From: Rhodospirillaceae bacterium | GTDB taxonomy: Bacteria; Pseudomonadota; Alphaproteobacteria; JAEULC01 | Length of the DNA stretch: 41,681 nucleotides | Reading direction: 5' to 3' | Assembly: GCA_023266845.1 (NCBI GenBank) | Contig: JAHFPH010000013.1 | Coordinates: 1 to 41,681, forward strand | Part shown: positions 7,754 to 15,447 of the stretch, one piece after another | How the letters are laid out: each line of letters starts with the position of its first letter | Position numbering within the stretch: the stretch's first letter is position 1 | Notes under the pieces: generated by a model | The model's database searches: none | What the model saw: only the letters and a program-made list of their open reading frames with translations | What the model was told of the DNA's origin: nothing | Translations under genes and position numbers: made by a program

Positions 7754-9168
7754 CACGCCGCACCCAGGGCCTGCGCGCCAGGGACCAGCAGTTTCGTCAA
7801 ATCGCGCATGTCGGACAATTTCTCCAGGTTCTGCACGCAGGCCACGATTTCGCGGCAGCGCTGGCCGCCCAAAGCCGGAGTCAGCAGCGAGGTCACCTTG
7901 TCGTGCAGCTCGCGGTCGGTCAGCGGATTTTCCGGCGCGCCTTTGGCGAAGGGGATGAAGCGCTCGATCCTGCGCCCGTCGCGCAAAACGACCTCGAGCG
8001 GTGGGTAGGTGCCCATGGGTATCACGCGATCGTCCACGACCTTGATGACGCCCATCAGGCGCTTGACCTCGGGCTCTTCCGTGCGCAGCGGCCAGAACCG
8101 GTCCAACGTCGCGCGACCGGCGACCGCTGCGCTGGCCAGCGCGTATTGCATGCTGAACTGCGCGTCCAGCAGCGTGCCGATCTTCATGCGGTCGAACTGG
8201 CGCACTACCTGGGCGTTGCCGTGCACCACCATGCCCGTGATGTCGGCGGCCCCGGCGCCGGTTTCGGCCATGACCTGGAATAGCGCGTCGAGACATGCAT
8301 GCAGGCCGCGACAGCAGGAATAAGGCTTCATGCCGGAGCGATCGATGCGGAATTCCTTGCCGAGACCGGCCAGGGCCAGGGCGGGTTCGGAAACTTTCGG
8401 CGCATACGTCGAATAGAAACCACCCCACTCCGCTTCCAGCACGAAGCGCGGGCCGGTCATGCCGGACTGCGCCAGCAACGCGGCGCTAAGGCCGTTCTCG
8501 GACGCCTTGCCCGGATGGAAGCGCTTGGTCATCGCCCCGTCGGCGAGATACGCCCAGATGCCACCGGTGAAGGTACCGGCGATGCCTAGGGCATCGGCGA
8601 AGCGTTCCTCATCGAGCTTCAATAGGCGCGCGACGGCGGCGGCGGCGCCGAAACTGCCGCAAGTGCCGGTGGAATGCCAGCCCAGGTCGTTGTGCCGGCG
8701 ATACCCGCCCGCGCCTTCCAGCGTGCGCGCCGCCAGATCGTAGCCCGCGAGGATCGCCAGGATCGCCTCGCGGCCCGTTACGCGCTCGCGCCCGACCATC
8801 GCCATGACGGCCGGCACGACCACGGCGCCGGAATGTCCGCAGCCGCCGAAATCGTCCAGTTCGTAGGCATGCGCCATGGTGCCGTTGACCATCGCCGCCT
8901 GGGCCGACGGCAGCGTTTCAGAGCGCCCCATCACCACGGCCGAGCCCGACTTGGCCTCGGCGCCGCTTTGCGCCGCCTTCAGCGCGGCCTCGACTACTTC
9001 GGTGCGCGCGCCGGCCACGGCGGCGGCCAGCGTGTCGAGCAGGAACCGCTTGGCCTTCGCCACCGCATCCCGCGACATATCCTCGTAGCGGGCGCGGGCC
9101 CAGAAGCGCGCAAGCTCTTCGACCTGCGTGCGCGGGCGGGCCGGCGCGGGGCCTACTTTTTCAGCCAT
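7753..9168 (-). CDS. MmgE/PrpD family protein (candidate aminodicarboxylate epimerase or dehydratase)
   Basis: A 471-residue protein of the 2-methylcitrate dehydratase/MmgE/PrpD fold. Family motifs are HAYELDD (residues 100-106), GWHSTGTCGSFGAAAA (163-178), FHPGKASENGLSAA (217-230) and KPYSCCRGLHACLDA (281-295) with lysine 281 and histidine 290. Characterised members are 2-methylcitrate dehydratase, cis-aconitate decarboxylase and, importantly here, iminodisuccinate epimerase. The gene sits inside an importer operon between the binding protein (16-base overlap) and the permeases, together with two C-N lyases, which favours the epimerase role over propionate metabolism: no methylcitrate synthase or methylisocitrate lyase is present. 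Exact reaction is inferred, family is certain. ATG 9168 was chosen because it precedes the first conserved helix by about 15 residues. Confidence 0.88.
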   Translation of the reverse strand: MAEKVGPAPARPRTQVEELARFWARARYEDMSRDAVAKAKRFLLDTLAAAVAGARTEVVEAALKAAQSGAEAKSGSAVVMGRSETLPSAQAAMVNGTMAHAYELDDFGGCGHSGAVVVPAVMAMVGRERVTGREAILAILAGYDLAARTLEGAGGYRRHNDLGWHSTGTCGSFGAAAAVARLLKLDEERFADALGIAGTFTGGIWAYLADGAMTKRFHPGKASENGLSAALLAQSGMTGPRFVLEAEWGGFYSTYAPKVSEPALALAGLGKEFRIDRSGMKPYSCCRGLHACLDALFQVMAETGAGAADITGMVVHGNAQVVRQFDRMKIGTLLDAQFSMQYALASAAVAGRATLDRFWPLRTEEPEVKRLMGVIKVVDDRVIPMGTYPPLEVVLRDGRRIERFIPFAKGAPENPLTDRELHDKVTSLLTPALGGQRCREIVACVQNLEKLSDMRDLTKLLVPGAQALGAA

Positions 9169-10766
9169 ACCTTGTGCCACCACTGATAGTTCGCCGCCTG
9201 CCACAGATCCTGCAGCCGCGTGCTGGACGCGCCGATCTGGGCCTGCTGGTGATAGGTGATGACCGGCAGGTCGCGCGCGATGACCTCCTGCGCCTTGAAA
9301 TAATGCTTGGCGCGCTCCGCGGTGGTCGCGGCGTCGCGTCCCTTGTTGAACAAGTCGTCGGCCTCGGGATTCGAATAGCCGCTGGCGTTGTTGAAGGTGG
9401 CGCCCTGCTTGATCGATTCGGTGTGGTAAGCGCGCGAAATCCCCAGCGCCGGATCGCCCGAGGTGGAATAGTTCTGCATGGTCGCGTCGAAATCGTAGTC
9501 GGCATAGACGCGCTTCAGCACGACCGGCCGCTCCGCGCCCTCCAGCACGACCTTGATGCCCACGGCCTGCCAAAAGCGCTGGATCGCCTGCGCCGCCGAG
9601 GTGTATTCCGGGCGGCCCGTGTCGAAGGAAATGCGGATGGTGAAACGCGTGCCGTCCAGACCGGGTTTCACGCCCGCCTCGTCCAGCAGCGCCTTCGCGC
9701 GCGCCGGATTATAGGCGTACATCTTTTCGTAGTTGACGGCGGGGTTGTAGAATTGGGTCAGCCGGCTGTCGATCGCGCTGGCGCCGAGCTGCCCGGTGTT
9801 CAGGAACACATTCTTCAGCAGGTACTGCCGGTCCATCGCCACCAGCAGCGCCTGGCGCACCTTGGCGTTGTCCAGCGGCGCCTTGCGCGTGTTCAGGATG
9901 ATGATGTCGTCGCTGGGGTAGCTGACCTCTTGCAGCTTGAAGCGCGGATCGTTCTCGAGAACCGAGATGGCGCTGGCCGGGAAATAATACTGGTCGATAT
10001 AGTCGATCTCACCGGCCTGCAGCGCCAGGATGCGCGCCGCCGAATCCGGCATGATCTTGACGATGATACGGTCGAGCAGCGGTTGGCCCTTGGTCCAGTA
10101 GGTCGGGTTCTTGACGAAGGTCAGGTGGTCGCCGCGCACCCATTCGGACAGCCGGTACGGCCCGTTCCCCACGGGCGCGGCGAGCGAGGCGGGGTTCTTC
10201 AGTACATCGGTGCCGCGGAACACATGCGCCGGCAGGATCGCGGCGTTCTGCTCGCAGGCCAGCGAGAACAGGAACGGCCCGAACGGCTTTGCCAGCTTGA
10301 CAACGACGGTCAGCGGGTCGGGCGTCTCGATTTCCTTGATCGCCTGGCCGACGGAAACGAATTTCGAGCCGAATTTGGCGCTGACCTCGAGCAGCGTGAA
10401 CTTGACGTCATCCGACGTCACCGGCTTGCCGTCGCTCCATGTCGCCTGGTTCATGTGGAACGTGTAGGTCAGGCCGTCCGGCGCGATCTCCCATGATTTC
10501 GCCAGCGACGGCACGATCTTGAAGCCCTTCTCGAACCGCACCAGCGCGTCATAGACGATGCAGCCCGTCACGATGTCGGGCACGCCGACGCTGACATCGG
10601 GATTGAGCGTGGCCGGGTCGGCGCCCACCGCAAGGATCGCGGTGCCGCCGGGCACGGGCTTGCCCTGCCCCAGCGCCGGCCCTGCCGCGAAGGAAAGCGC
10701 GAAAGCGCCCAAGGCCAATACCGCGAAGACGCGCGGTTTGCGGCGCGAAAGGTTAGCAGTCTGCAT
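9153..10766 (-). CDS. Periplasmic solute-binding protein, family 5 (peptide/nickel type)
   Basis: A 537-residue exported protein with a signal peptide: basic start MQTANLSRRKPR, a hydrophobic core, and a probable cleavage after ALG (about residue 33). The mature part has the SBP family 5 pattern: YDALVRFEKGFKIVPSLAKS, then SWEIAPDGLTYTFHM and the WSDGKPVTSDDVKFT motif about residues 112-126. It captures the ligand for the DppB/C/D/F-like transporter encoded three genes downstream. Family 5 proteins bind peptides, sugars, nickel chelates and, in an EDTA-degrading bacterium, a chelator complex, so an aminopolycarboxylate ligand is possible. The methylaspartate ammonia-lyase gene ends 32 bases before its start. 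Confidence 0.92.
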   Translation of the reverse strand: MQTANLSRRKPRVFAVLALGAFALSFAAGPALGQGKPVPGGTAILAVGADPATLNPDVSVGVPDIVTGCIVYDALVRFEKGFKIVPSLAKSWEIAPDGLTYTFHMNQATWSDGKPVTSDDVKFTLLEVSAKFGSKFVSVGQAIKEIETPDPLTVVVKLAKPFGPFLFSLACEQNAAILPAHVFRGTDVLKNPASLAAPVGNGPYRLSEWVRGDHLTFVKNPTYWTKGQPLLDRIIVKIMPDSAARILALQAGEIDYIDQYYFPASAISVLENDPRFKLQEVSYPSDDIIILNTRKAPLDNAKVRQALLVAMDRQYLLKNVFLNTGQLGASAIDSRLTQFYNPAVNYEKMYAYNPARAKALLDEAGVKPGLDGTRFTIRISFDTGRPEYTSAAQAIQRFWQAVGIKVVLEGAERPVVLKRVYADYDFDATMQNYSTSGDPALGISRAYHTESIKQGATFNNASGYSNPEADDLFNKGRDAATTAERAKHYFKAQEVIARDLPVITYHQQAQIGASSTRLQDLWQAANYQWWHKVWLKK

Positions 10767-10798
10767 CGCGTCTCTCCTTCACCCGTCTTTGCGGGACA

Positions 10799-12037
10799 TT
10801 AGCCGCGATGCTTAAGGATCGCGAGCGTGCGGGCCATCTCGTTGGTCTGGATCATGATCCCCTCATCAGCGCCCAGGCCCGGCTTGGACAGCAGGAAATC
10901 CGGCCCGCAGGCCAGGCCGATATGCGTGGTGACGCGCGAGGATTGGTCGGTTTCGTTGGCCGTGCCGCCCAGGCTCGCGCCCATGCCCTTTTTCCTGCAA
11001 TAGAGCACGGCTTCGATGGTGTTGTTGATGCCGCCCAGGTCCGGGGTCTTGATCTGGACGTATTCGGCCGCGTCGGTATCCGCGAACAGCCTGATGTCTT
11101 CCAGCGTGTTGCACCACTCGTCCACGATCAGCCCGACCTTGATGCCTTTTTTCTTCATCAGCTCGCGGACTTTCTTGAAGCTGTCGATCTGCCGCTGCTG
11201 GGTCTTGGCGATGATCGGCGATTCCACCAGCAGGTCGTATGGCGCGGTCGCGGCTTGCAGCTTGCCCAGGTAATCGGCCATCGGCTCGAGCTTCATCTCG
11301 AACAGCTCGCCCAGCGTGCCGTAGACGTCGAGATGGATTCTGGGCTTGTAGTCCGGGTCGCCGATCTGCTTCACGCGCGCGGCGACGCGCGCGGCGAACT
11401 GCATCAGCTTCTCGCCCTTCAGCCCGACATGGTCCTTGACCACGGTGAACGAGGCGTGCGGCAGCAACTCGACGCGCTTCAGGATCACGCGGTCGAGCTG
11501 CAGCGGGTCGTCCTTGTGACAGGACGCCAGGATCGGAATCGGCTTGGCCGAGATTTTGCTGCCGTATTCGCGCGTGATCACCTCGGCCATCGTCACCCTG
11601 CCGGCCAGCGCCACGGCGTGCAGCAGGGCTTGCGTGACGCCATAGCGGATCGCGGTGTGCAGCTTCTTGCCGCCTTGTTCGTAGCGATCCATCTCGTCGG
11701 CCAGCGGCTTGAACTTCGCCAGGTCGCGTCCGCGCAGCGCTTTCGCCACGCCGCCGCGCACGGCCTCGACATGGTCTTCGCCGTGGAACGCCGGATCGCG
11801 CCCCGCGACGCCCGCCAAGATCACGTCGGCGCAATCGCCGAACGCGATCTGCCCGTCTTCCAGCACCAACATCAGAGAGATGATCGTCGCCGGTTCGGCG
11901 ATTTTTCTGAACCCCGGGGAAACCGGCTTGCCGTGGAAGATGAAACCGTCCTGCTTTGCTCCCGCTTTGATCGCCATCAGGTCGCGGTGCATGTATCCCG
12001 AGCGCCCGACCGCGCAGATTACGTCCTTGATTTTCAT
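10799..12037 (-). CDS. mal: Methylaspartate ammonia-lyase homologue (enolase superfamily)
   Basis: A 412-residue enzyme of the 3-methylaspartate ammonia-lyase family, which eliminates ammonia from (2S,3S)-3-methylaspartate to give mesaconate using a magnesium ion. Expected catalytic residues line up almost position for position with the clostridial enzyme as I recall it: histidine 194 in LPHA, metal ligands Asp237, Glu272 and Asp306, Gln328 and the catalytic lysine 330 in YVQIKTPDLGG. Three pocket residues differ: position 73 (normally Gln) is Ile in DVILAG, 172 (normally Gln) is Ser in ILASCH, and the Cys of GGTCNETD is Ala (360). No glutamate mutase genes are near, so the glutamate fermentation or methylaspartate cycle role is unsupported. 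It is the first gene of the importer operon; GGGGG precedes ATG 12037 at a workable distance. Confidence 0.9.
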   Translation of the reverse strand: MKIKDVICAVGRSGYMHRDLMAIKAGAKQDGFIFHGKPVSPGFRKIAEPATIISLMLVLEDGQIAFGDCADVILAGVAGRDPAFHGEDHVEAVRGGVAKALRGRDLAKFKPLADEMDRYEQGGKKLHTAIRYGVTQALLHAVALAGRVTMAEVITREYGSKISAKPIPILASCHKDDPLQLDRVILKRVELLPHASFTVVKDHVGLKGEKLMQFAARVAARVKQIGDPDYKPRIHLDVYGTLGELFEMKLEPMADYLGKLQAATAPYDLLVESPIIAKTQQRQIDSFKKVRELMKKKGIKVGLIVDEWCNTLEDIRLFADTDAAEYVQIKTPDLGGINNTIEAVLYCRKKGMGASLGGTANETDQSSRVTTHIGLACGPDFLLSKPGLGADEGIMIQTNEMARTLAILKHRG

Positions 12038-12216
12038 AAGAAATTCCCCCGCCCCGCGGCGATAACGCTAGAGTATCTTCGGGCGAACTTAAAGTCCCTC
12101 GGCGCATCCGCATACGAGGTGTGCGACGCAAAAAAAATCACGCCGGCGTTGCGTGAATGCGAAAATACGCCGGCCATCCCATTTGATTTATGCGCGGAAT
12201 CCCGTACACAAGGACG
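12038..12216. promoter_or_regulatory. Divergent intergenic region, mal operon / TIM-barrel isomerase
   Basis: This 179-base region separates two outward-facing transcription units and must hold both promoters. It contains an A-rich tract (12130-12138) and an inverted repeat with 8-base perfect arms GCCGGCGT (12142-12149) and ACGCCGGC (12167-12174) separated by 17 bases, which could be an operator. No -35/-10 pair is convincing on either strand. A possible minus-strand pair is TTTAAG and TAGCGT with 17 bases between, near 12073-12101, but the match is poor. Confidence 0.35.
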
Positions 12217-13029
12217 ATGACGACGCTTTTTCTCGCACCGACCACGCTACCTGCCGCGCCGCCGACCGAGTTCATCGCGGCAGCCGGTGCGGCGGGATTC
12301 GACGGCATCGGGCTGCGCCTCAACGCCTCGCCGGGCCTGCCGTTCCACCCCGTCGCCGGCAATGCAACGCTGGTGCGCGAGGTCAAGCGCCGGATCGCCG
12401 ATCTGGGTCTCAAGGTGCACGACATCCTCAGCTTCTACTTGCAGCCCGACACGGATGTCGCGCGCTATGCCGCGCCGCTGGAACTGGGCGCGGAGTTCGG
12501 CGCGAAATACGCGCTGACCATCGGCGACGATGTAGATTGGGGGCGCATGCGCGAGAATTTCGGCAAGCTATGCGACCTGGCAGCGCCCCTGGGTATCGCC
12601 GCGAGCATCGAGTTCGTGCCGCGCCGGATGCTGGCCAACCTGCCGGACACGCTGCGCCTGATGCGCGAGGCCGCGCGGCCGAACACGACGCTGTGCATCG
12701 ATCCGCTGCATGTCACGCGCTCGGCCGCCACGGCGGCCGACCTAAAAAAACTGGACCCGCGGCTGATCCCCTATGTCCAGCTCTGCGACGGCATTCTTGA
12801 ACCGGGCGAGCCCGATCCCAAGGGCCTCGGCCGCACCGCGCCCGAGCGGCGCTGCATGCCCGGCGAGGGGATGCTGCCGCTCCGCGACATACTGGGCGCC
12901 GTGCCCGCCGGGATTCCGATCAGCGTCGAGGTGCCGTTCGACAAGAAAGCACGGCTGACGCCGGTGGAATGGACCAAGAAGGTCGCCGAAAAGACGCGCA
13001 GCTTTCTAAACGGAGTCGGCCGCCTCTAG
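12217..13029 (+). CDS. TIM-barrel sugar phosphate isomerase/epimerase family protein
   Basis: A 270-residue xylose-isomerase-like TIM-barrel protein. It begins MTTLFLAPTTLPAAPP and runs into AGFDGIGLRL (residues 27-36), the normal strand 1-2 region. Likely metal ligands are Glu132 (IEFVPRR), Asp162 and His165 (CIDPLHVTR), and a late glutamate in SVEVPF. Such proteins isomerise, epimerise or dehydrate sugars, inososes and related polyols; the reaction cannot be named. It stands alone, divergent from the mal operon. ATG 12217 is preferred over ATG 12190 because AGGA lies just before it and the longer N-terminus adds nine unconserved residues. Its stop codon overlaps the stop of aroQ on the other strand within one CTAG. 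Confidence 0.85.
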   Translation: MTTLFLAPTTLPAAPPTEFIAAAGAAGFDGIGLRLNASPGLPFHPVAGNATLVREVKRRIADLGLKVHDILSFYLQPDTDVARYAAPLELGAEFGAKYALTIGDDVDWGRMRENFGKLCDLAAPLGIAASIEFVPRRMLANLPDTLRLMREAARPNTTLCIDPLHVTRSAATAADLKKLDPRLIPYVQLCDGILEPGEPDPKGLGRTAPERRCMPGEGMLPLRDILGAVPAGIPISVEVPFDKKARLTPVEWTKKVAEKTRSFLNGVGRL

Positions 13030-13499
13030 CGCTTGGTCGCGGGCTTTTTCTGGCTCGCCGCGTCCCTCACCAGTTTCGCCATCGCATCCAGCGCCAGCTC
13101 ATAGCCATGCGCTCCGAAGCCGTAGATGATCCCCTTGGCTGCCTTCGACACGAAAGAGCGGTGGCGGAACTCGTCACGCCGGTGCGGATTCGACAGGTGC
13201 AGCTCGATCACCGGAAACTCGCACATCAGCAGCGCGTCCAGGATCGCGACCGAGGTATGGGTATAGGCGGCGGGATTGATGACGATGCCGGCGCAGCTCG
13301 CGCGCGCCTCCTGGATCCAGGTCACCAGTTCGCCTTCGCTGTTGGACTGGCGCATCTCGACCTCGACTCCGAGGGATTGGGCGCGGGACTGCAGGCGCTT
13401 GCCGATATCGGCGAGGGTATCGTGGCCGTAGATATGCGGCTCGCGCACGCCGAGCATGTTCAGGTTGGAGCCGTTGAGGACGAGGATCTTGGGCTTCAT
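13026..13499 (-). CDS. aroQ: 3-Dehydroquinate dehydratase, type II
   Basis: A 157-residue class II dehydroquinase, which interconverts 3-dehydroquinate and 3-dehydroshikimate by an anti elimination. The active site is complete: Asn12, Arg19 and the catalytic Tyr24 in SNLNMLGVREPHIYG, the INPAAYTHTS loop (74-83), His101, Arg108 and Arg112 in ELHLSNPHRRDEFRHRS, at the same numbers as in the well-studied mycobacterial enzyme. The usual GPNLN reads GSNLN. It is the last gene of a ten-gene catabolic operon, four bases after aroE, which argues that it is a catabolic copy working on imported quinate or dehydroquinate rather than the housekeeping biosynthetic gene. Confidence 0.95.
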   Translation of the reverse strand: MKPKILVLNGSNLNMLGVREPHIYGHDTLADIGKRLQSRAQSLGVEVEMRQSNSEGELVTWIQEARASCAGIVINPAAYTHTSVAILDALLMCEFPVIELHLSNPHRRDEFRHRSFVSKAAKGIIYGFGAHGYELALDAMAKLVRDAASQKKPATKR

Positions 13500-13503
13500 C
13501 GCA

Positions 13504-14349
13504 TCATTTCTTCTTCAACAGCTCGTCGACGATGATCTGTCGCAACTCGGGCGTCACCTTGGGCTTCACGCCGAACCACAATTCGAATCCGCGCACGGCC
13601 TGGTACAGCAGCATGTCCAGACCGTCGGAATGCTTCAAGCCGCGTTTCTCCGCCGCTTCCAGCAGCTTGGTCTTCAGCGGCACATAGATGATCTCGCCGA
13701 TCACCGTGCCGTCGCGCGCGCCACCGAGGTCGAGCGGCAGGTCGGGATTGCCGGTCATGCCCATCGACGTCGCGTTGACCACCAGCCCCGCCTCTTTCAG
13801 CAGCTTCGGCACGGCGTCCCAGCCCACCGGATAGACGCGGGGGCCGAAGCGCTCGCGGAACACCTCGGCGCGCGCCAGCGTGCGGTTGACGACGCAGATC
13901 CGTTCGGCGCCGCGCTCGACCAAGCCATAGACCACGGCGCGCGCGGCTCCGCCAGCACCCAGCACGACGGCGGTTTTCAGGTTCTTGTCCCAGCCCGGCG
14001 CGCCGACATCGAGACTCGAAAGAAACCCGATCACGTCGGTGTTGGTCGAACGCAGCACGCCGTTGTCGATGTAGATCGTGTTGGCGGCGCCGATGGCCTT
14101 GGCGCGGTCGTCGGGCTGGGTCAGCTTCAGCGCCATTTCCTTGTGCGGCTGGGTGACGTTGCCGCCGACATAGCTCCGTTCGCCCAGCGATTTGAGGAAC
14201 GCGGGGAAATCCTCGGGCGTCACCGCCTCGCGGCGGTAATCGCCCTTGATCCCGTTCTGCTTCAGCCAATAGCCGTGGATCAACGGCGAGCGCGAATGCG
14301 CCACCGGCCAGCCCATTACGCAGGCCGCGCGGATTTTTTCCTCGGTCAT
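13504..14349 (-). CDS. aroE: Shikimate (quinate) dehydrogenase
   Basis: A 281-residue enzyme that oxidises shikimate to 3-dehydroshikimate, or the reverse. Substrate-binding serines lie in HSRSP (18-22), the catalytic lysine 70 in GGNVTQPHK and aspartate 105 in NTDVIGF; the dinucleotide loop is VVLGAGGAARA. The following strand ends CVVNRT, a pattern that in AroE binds the 2'-phosphate of NADP, so the enzyme probably uses NADP rather than NAD. Operon position between an oxidoreductase and aroQ, in a unit starting with Liv importer genes, suggests a catabolic role on shikimate or quinate. Quinate activity cannot be read from the sequence. The NADP pattern leaves a biosynthetic role possible. 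Confidence 0.93.
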   Translation of the reverse strand: MTEEKIRAACVMGWPVAHSRSPLIHGYWLKQNGIKGDYRREAVTPEDFPAFLKSLGERSYVGGNVTQPHKEMALKLTQPDDRAKAIGAANTIYIDNGVLRSTNTDVIGFLSSLDVGAPGWDKNLKTAVVLGAGGAARAVVYGLVERGAERICVVNRTLARAEVFRERFGPRVYPVGWDAVPKLLKEAGLVVNATSMGMTGNPDLPLDLGGARDGTVIGEIIYVPLKTKLLEAAEKRGLKHSDGLDMLLYQAVRGFELWFGVKPKVTPELRQIIVDELLKKK

Positions 14350-14378
14350 GGTGTCCCCTTCCCCGTCGATGCCGATGG

Positions 14379-15434
14379 TTAGGCCTGCTTCAGCATGTCG
14401 TCAATCTTGACCGGCCGGCCCTTGGCGGCGGATTCAGTGATCGCCATGGTCGCGGCCAGCGTGCGCGCGCCGTCCTCGCCGCTGACCACCGGCTTCTCGC
14501 GGCCGGCGATAACGGCGGCGAAGTTGCACATCTGCTCTATATAGGCGTCGGCCGGCTTGACCGGGATGCGCCGGCGCGTCAGAGGGTCGCCCCAGCCCTG
14601 GCCCGGCTCGTGCCACCAATGCTCCAGCGTGGGCACCGACAGCGAGCCCTTCGTGCCGGTGATCAGGTAGCAATTCTGCGCCTCGTGCGGATAGAACGGG
14701 TTTTCTTGCGAACCCCACTCCCAGCTCCAGGGTGTGGAAACCGCGTCGGAAATGACGACCGTGCCCAGCGCGCCGTTGGTAAAGCGGATCGCAGCGGCGG
14801 CCGCATCCTCCACCGGAAAGCCGCGCACGCCGTTGGCGGCGAAGGCCTGGATGCTGTCGATCTCGCCGCACAGCATGCGCAGGCAGTCGATGTCGTGGAT
14901 GCCGTTGATCAGCACCGTGCCGCCGCCCGGTTCGCGCCGCCAGGTCACGTTGTAATAATCGTCGGGCTTGTGGCTCAGCCACATCGCCACCACGGCGGTG
15001 ACGCGTCCCACGCCGCCGCCCGCTATCACCTCGGCGGCCTTGCGCATGATCGGATTGTGGCGACGGTGATGGCCGGTCAGCACCGGCACACCGGCACGCT
15101 TGCCCGCTTCGACCAGCTCGACCGCGGCGCGCACCGAATCCGCCAGCGGCTTTTCCACCAGCACCGTAACCTTGCGCGCGATGCACGCTAGACCCGCCAC
15201 GACGTGAAGCTGGTTTGGCGTGGCGACGATCGCGCCCTCGGGCTTCACCTCGTCCAGCATGCGCTGGTAGTCGGCGAACCACTTGATGCCCTTCGCCTTG
15301 CCCAGTGCCTCGGCCGCCGGCGAGGGATCCGCGAGCGCCACGGCCTGATAGGAAGCGGGATCGTCCAGTAGCACCTTCAAATGCCGCTGTCCGATCATAC
15401 CGGCGCCGATAATGGCAATGCGCGTTGCGGCCAT
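14379..15434 (-). CDS. Gfo/Idh/MocA family oxidoreductase
   Basis: A 351-residue NAD(P)-dependent dehydrogenase of the glucose-fructose oxidoreductase/inositol dehydrogenase family. The N-terminal Rossmann motif is IAIIGAGMIGQRH (6-18), the conserved EKP with the catalytic lysine is at 94-96, and the C-terminal sheet domain contains the INGIHDIDCLRML motif carrying the conserved Asp and His. Members oxidise a ring or chain hydroxyl of sugars, inositols and other cyclitols. Position beside aroE and aroQ suggests a hydroxyl on a quinate- or shikimate-like ring, which is inference. ATG 15434 follows the CoA-transferase stop by 13 bases. A longer in-frame extension would run into the CoA-transferase gene. 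Confidence 0.88.
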   Translation of the reverse strand: MAATRIAIIGAGMIGQRHLKVLLDDPASYQAVALADPSPAAEALGKAKGIKWFADYQRMLDEVKPEGAIVATPNQLHVVAGLACIARKVTVLVEKPLADSVRAAVELVEAGKRAGVPVLTGHHRRHNPIMRKAAEVIAGGGVGRVTAVVAMWLSHKPDDYYNVTWRREPGGGTVLINGIHDIDCLRMLCGEIDSIQAFAANGVRGFPVEDAAAAAIRFTNGALGTVVISDAVSTPWSWEWGSQENPFYPHEAQNCYLITGTKGSLSVPTLEHWWHEPGQGWGDPLTRRRIPVKPADAYIEQMCNFAAVIAGREKPVVSGEDGARTLAATMAITESAAKGRPVKIDDMLKQA

Positions 15435-15447
15435 AGAGCGATTTCGT

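Noticed and set aside
10799-12037. Glutamate fermentation or methylaspartate cycle gene cluster
   Set aside because: No glutamate mutase, mesaconyl-CoA or citramalate genes are near; the homologue has altered pocket residues and sits in an importer operon.
9174-12220. Long open frames on the plus strand opposite the binding-protein and methylaspartate lyase genes (470 and 440 codons)
   Set aside because: Their translations are rich in Arg, His, Gln and Ala without any recognisable motif and mirror well-supported genes on the minus strand; this is the usual antisense effect of high GC content.
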